A stretch of 64,000 nucleotides of DNA from Bacillus sp. es.034 (GTDB taxonomy: Bacteria; Bacillota; Bacilli; Bacillales; Bacillaceae_B), in NCBI RefSeq assembly GCF_002563655.1, contig NZ_PDIY01000001.1:2082001-2146000 (forward strand), read 5' to 3'. Position 1 is the first letter of the stretch; the number at the start of each line of letters is the position of its first letter. A program made the translations under genes and the position numbers. Shown here one piece after another: positions 62,395 to 64,000 of the stretch. Below the pieces are notes generated by a model. The model did not search any database, was not told the DNA's origin, and was given only the letters and a program-made list of their open reading frames with translations.

Positions 62395-62430
62395 GAAGCT
62401 TATCAATCTCTAATGATAAGCTTCTTTTTT
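62395..62430 (+). terminator. Terminator after the DinB remnant
   Basis: Perfect 11-bp stem GAAGCTTATCA (62395-62405) / TGATAAGCTTC (62414-62424), followed by TTTTTT. Confidence 0.88.
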
Positions 62431-62541
62431 ATAACTATATATTGAGTTGTTGTCAGTAAACTGGAATAATTGGAATTGTCAGTAATAAATCTGTTGTATC
62501 AGATTGATAAGTCAGCTCTTAGTGGATCGAGGAGGAAGTAG

Positions 62542-63312
62542 ATGAAGTACAAAATCGTTTTCTTTGACATTGATGGAACGATTACACATCACGAAAATGG
62601 AAGCATACCAGATAAGACGAAAGACGTCATACATACACTAAAGAACAAAGGGTTCAAATTGGTGGCTGCAACGGGCAGGCCATTATCCATGTGCGAGGAG
62701 ATAAAGGATTTAGGAATCGATACTTTCATCACAGCCAATGGCGGCTATGTTAAACATAACGAAAAAGTGATTCATCAAGTTCCCATGGACAGGAATCTGG
62801 TAAAAGAGATTGTGGATTTCGCCCATGACAAGCATGGCCTTTCTTTCTACACAGAAAGCTTCAGTATGAATGGAGTAGAGGAAGAAGAAATAGCCTGGGC
62901 ATTGAAGGAAACGTTGTCGCTGGATGAATATCCTGAGAGGGACGATTTTATTGGGGAACAGGATGTCTACTTGATGTGTTTATTTGCCAGAGATGAAGTG
63001 GTGAAATCATATCAACAGAGGTTTCCTCATCTTACCTTCAGAAGGTGGCACCCATACGTTCTCAATGTGTTACAAGAAGATGTGTCAAAGTCATTAGCCA
63101 TACAGAAAGTGTTGAATTACTATGATTTGCGTCCATCGGAAGCCATTGCTTTCGGTGACGGAGATAATGATGTGGATATGTTGGAATTGGCTGGCCTTGG
63201 GATTGCGATGGGAAATGGCAGTGACAGGTTGAAAAAGGTTGCGGATTATGTGACGAAAACATCTGGGGAAGATGGTATTACGTTTGCGTTGGAGAAATTT
63301 GAGGTTATTTAG
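62542..63312 (+). CDS. Cof-type HAD-IIB phosphatase
   Basis: The protein has 256 residues. Motif I is FFDIDGTITHH, motif II ATGRP, motif III Lys in VSKSLAIQKV and motif IV GDGDNDVDMLELAGLGIAMG, the hallmark of Cof-type HAD-IIB phosphatases (YkrA/YwpJ-like). It should dephosphorylate sugar phosphates or flavin nucleotides. GAGGAGGAAG precedes ATG 62542. Substrate not known. Confidence 0.93.
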   Translation: MKYKIVFFDIDGTITHHENGSIPDKTKDVIHTLKNKGFKLVAATGRPLSMCEEIKDLGIDTFITANGGYVKHNEKVIHQVPMDRNLVKEIVDFAHDKHGLSFYTESFSMNGVEEEEIAWALKETLSLDEYPERDDFIGEQDVYLMCLFARDEVVKSYQQRFPHLTFRRWHPYVLNVLQEDVSKSLAIQKVLNYYDLRPSEAIAFGDGDNDVDMLELAGLGIAMGNGSDRLKKVADYVTKTSGEDGITFALEKFEVI

Positions 63313-63347
63313 TGTGGAAAAAATCAAGGTAAGGGGATGAGCACACG

Positions 63348-63719
63348 ATGAAGAAAATACTTTTCTTAATTGGAACTATGCTTCTATTAGCAGGCTGCAA
63401 CACCAAAGATTTCTCCTTCTCCGGAGATTCCGATCACTGGCATGCCGAACTAAACGTCAACCAGTCCAGTGATTTTGAAAAGAAGGATTTTGTCCTGAAG
63501 TATAAAGGGAAGGACAGTGATTCTGTGGGAGACGTTGCCTATGACGTAGAAGAAGTTGGTGGATTTGGCAGAACGGGAGTGACCCTTGAAAAGAATGGAG
63601 TCATCCGGGACAGTAGTGAATCAAATCCCACGAATGCCAAAATGAGTGAAGATACTGAGGTTAAGGTAACGGTGAAGTGGGATGATCAAGAGGAAACATT
63701 TACTCTAGAAAAAAATTAA
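63348..63719 (+). CDS. Small lipoprotein
   Basis: The protein has 123 residues. The signal ILFLIGTMLLLAGC contains lipobox L-L-A-G-C (Cys17). The mature part is beta-strand rich and acidic with HWHAELNVNQSSDFEKKDF and EVKVTVKWDDQEETFTLEKN, resembling a small immunoglobulin-like fold. AAGGGG precedes ATG 63348. It is followed after 16 bases by a small membrane protein gene. Function unknown. Confidence 0.8.
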   Translation: MKKILFLIGTMLLLAGCNTKDFSFSGDSDHWHAELNVNQSSDFEKKDFVLKYKGKDSDSVGDVAYDVEEVGGFGRTGVTLEKNGVIRDSSESNPTNAKMSEDTEVKVTVKWDDQEETFTLEKN

Positions 63720-63735
63720 AAAAAGGGTGGACTAT

Positions 63736-63936
63736 ATGTCAGAGAAAACGTTTCAAATGGGGTTGTGGTTGACAGCCGTACTGGGCTCGCTTGCCCTGTT
63801 TGTAGCAACAAAATTCATCTGGAAAGAAGCGAATGATGTACTTTTACTGGTTTATTTAGTCGTTGGGTTTCTGATGAATTTGGTTGTTTCGAAAATCAGA
63901 AGTATGAAGACTGGAGAAGCAAGACATATAGGGTGA
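63736..63936 (+). CDS. Small two-helix membrane protein
   Basis: The protein has 66 residues with two hydrophobic segments (GLWLTAVLGSLALFVATKFI; VLLLVYLVVGFLMNLVVSKI) and a short basic tail. ATG 63736 lies 8 bases after AAAAAGGG; GTG 63727 overlaps the ribosome site. Probably co-transcribed with the lipoprotein gene. Family not recognised. Confidence 0.72.
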   Translation: MSEKTFQMGLWLTAVLGSLALFVATKFIWKEANDVLLLVYLVVGFLMNLVVSKIRSMKTGEARHIG

Positions 63937-63993
63937 ATGATCTTGAATCAGGTTGAATGATCGTTATGGTACATGTCACAAGGAGGAAAAATA

Positions 63994-64000
63994 ATGAACT
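63994..64000 (+). CDS. Start of a further gene (partial)
   Basis: AAGGAGG at 63980-63986 is followed by ATG 63994 with correct spacing. Only the first two codons lie in the window, so the product is not known. Confidence 0.5.

Overview
This is a stretch of low- to mid-GC Firmicute chromosome, almost certainly from a spore-forming member of the Bacillaceae (Bacillus/Rossellomorea-like). The evidence is strong AGGAGG-type ribosome sites, frequent GTG/TTG starts, a FosB bacillithiol transferase, a Bacillus-type rifampin phosphotransferase, a YdaP-type pyruvate oxidase, two ECF sigma/anti-sigma operons, and families typical of Bacillus (DUF2975, YesK, CBO0543, CXXC-20-CXXC, DUF1259, DUF2785). I saw no rRNA, tRNA, phage gene, insertion sequence or CRISPR array. 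The species cannot be fixed from the sequence alone.

Layout. Positions 1-7 kb hold a decayed aminoglycoside 6-adenylyltransferase, single-gene methyltransferase/GNAT/VOC/FosB/beta-lactamase-fold units and a DUF2975 membrane protein. Positions 7-11 kb hold an EamA transporter, a lipoprotein, a MazG/histidine-phosphatase chimera, VOC and DinB genes, a palindrome cluster and a CGNR regulator. Positions 11-15 kb hold a lipoprotein made of three internal repeats and ECF operon 1. Positions 15-25.9 kb carry a 22-codon mini-gene, a stand-alone RsgA zinc domain, a run of GNAT/DinB genes, and several small or broken genes. Positions 26-32 kb carry an S9 peptidase, a divergent methyltransferase/LysR pair, VOC, DUF1259 and an alpha/beta hydrolase. 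Positions 32.1-39.7 kb are one 2515-codon gene with 23 tandem carboxypeptidase-regulatory-like (CnaB-like) repeats, no signal peptide, a cysteine-bearing tail and a sporulation-type -10 element. Positions 39.8-45.3 kb hold a MraY paralogue, a methyltransferase, a VOC protein and an RND efflux pump. Positions 45.7-54.7 kb carry small genes, rph (rifampin phosphotransferase), a pyruvate oxidase, gpmA and a hydrolase. Positions 54.7-64 kb carry a 20-bp tandem array, a secreted TolB-like propeller, ECF operon 2, a rearrangement zone (ABC-2 permease remnant, start-less GNAT gene, VOC gene split by an intragenic inversion, DinB remnant), HAD phosphatases and small lipoprotein/membrane genes.

How the genes work together. 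Most are monocistronic accessory enzymes that modify, bind or export small toxic molecules: about nine GNATs, seven VOC proteins, four DinB-fold proteins counting remnants, four methyltransferases, two Nudix hydrolases, FosB, Rph, an Eis-like acetyltransferase, an RND pump and an EamA exporter. Two ECF units add envelope-stress control. Gene decay is frequent: about ten frameshifted, truncated, chimeric or inverted genes. The region therefore looks like a hypervariable accessory zone. The most unusual items are the giant repeat protein, the 22-codon mini-gene, the triple-repeat lipoprotein, the stand-alone RsgA zinc domain, the phased 20-bp array and the intragenic VOC inversion.
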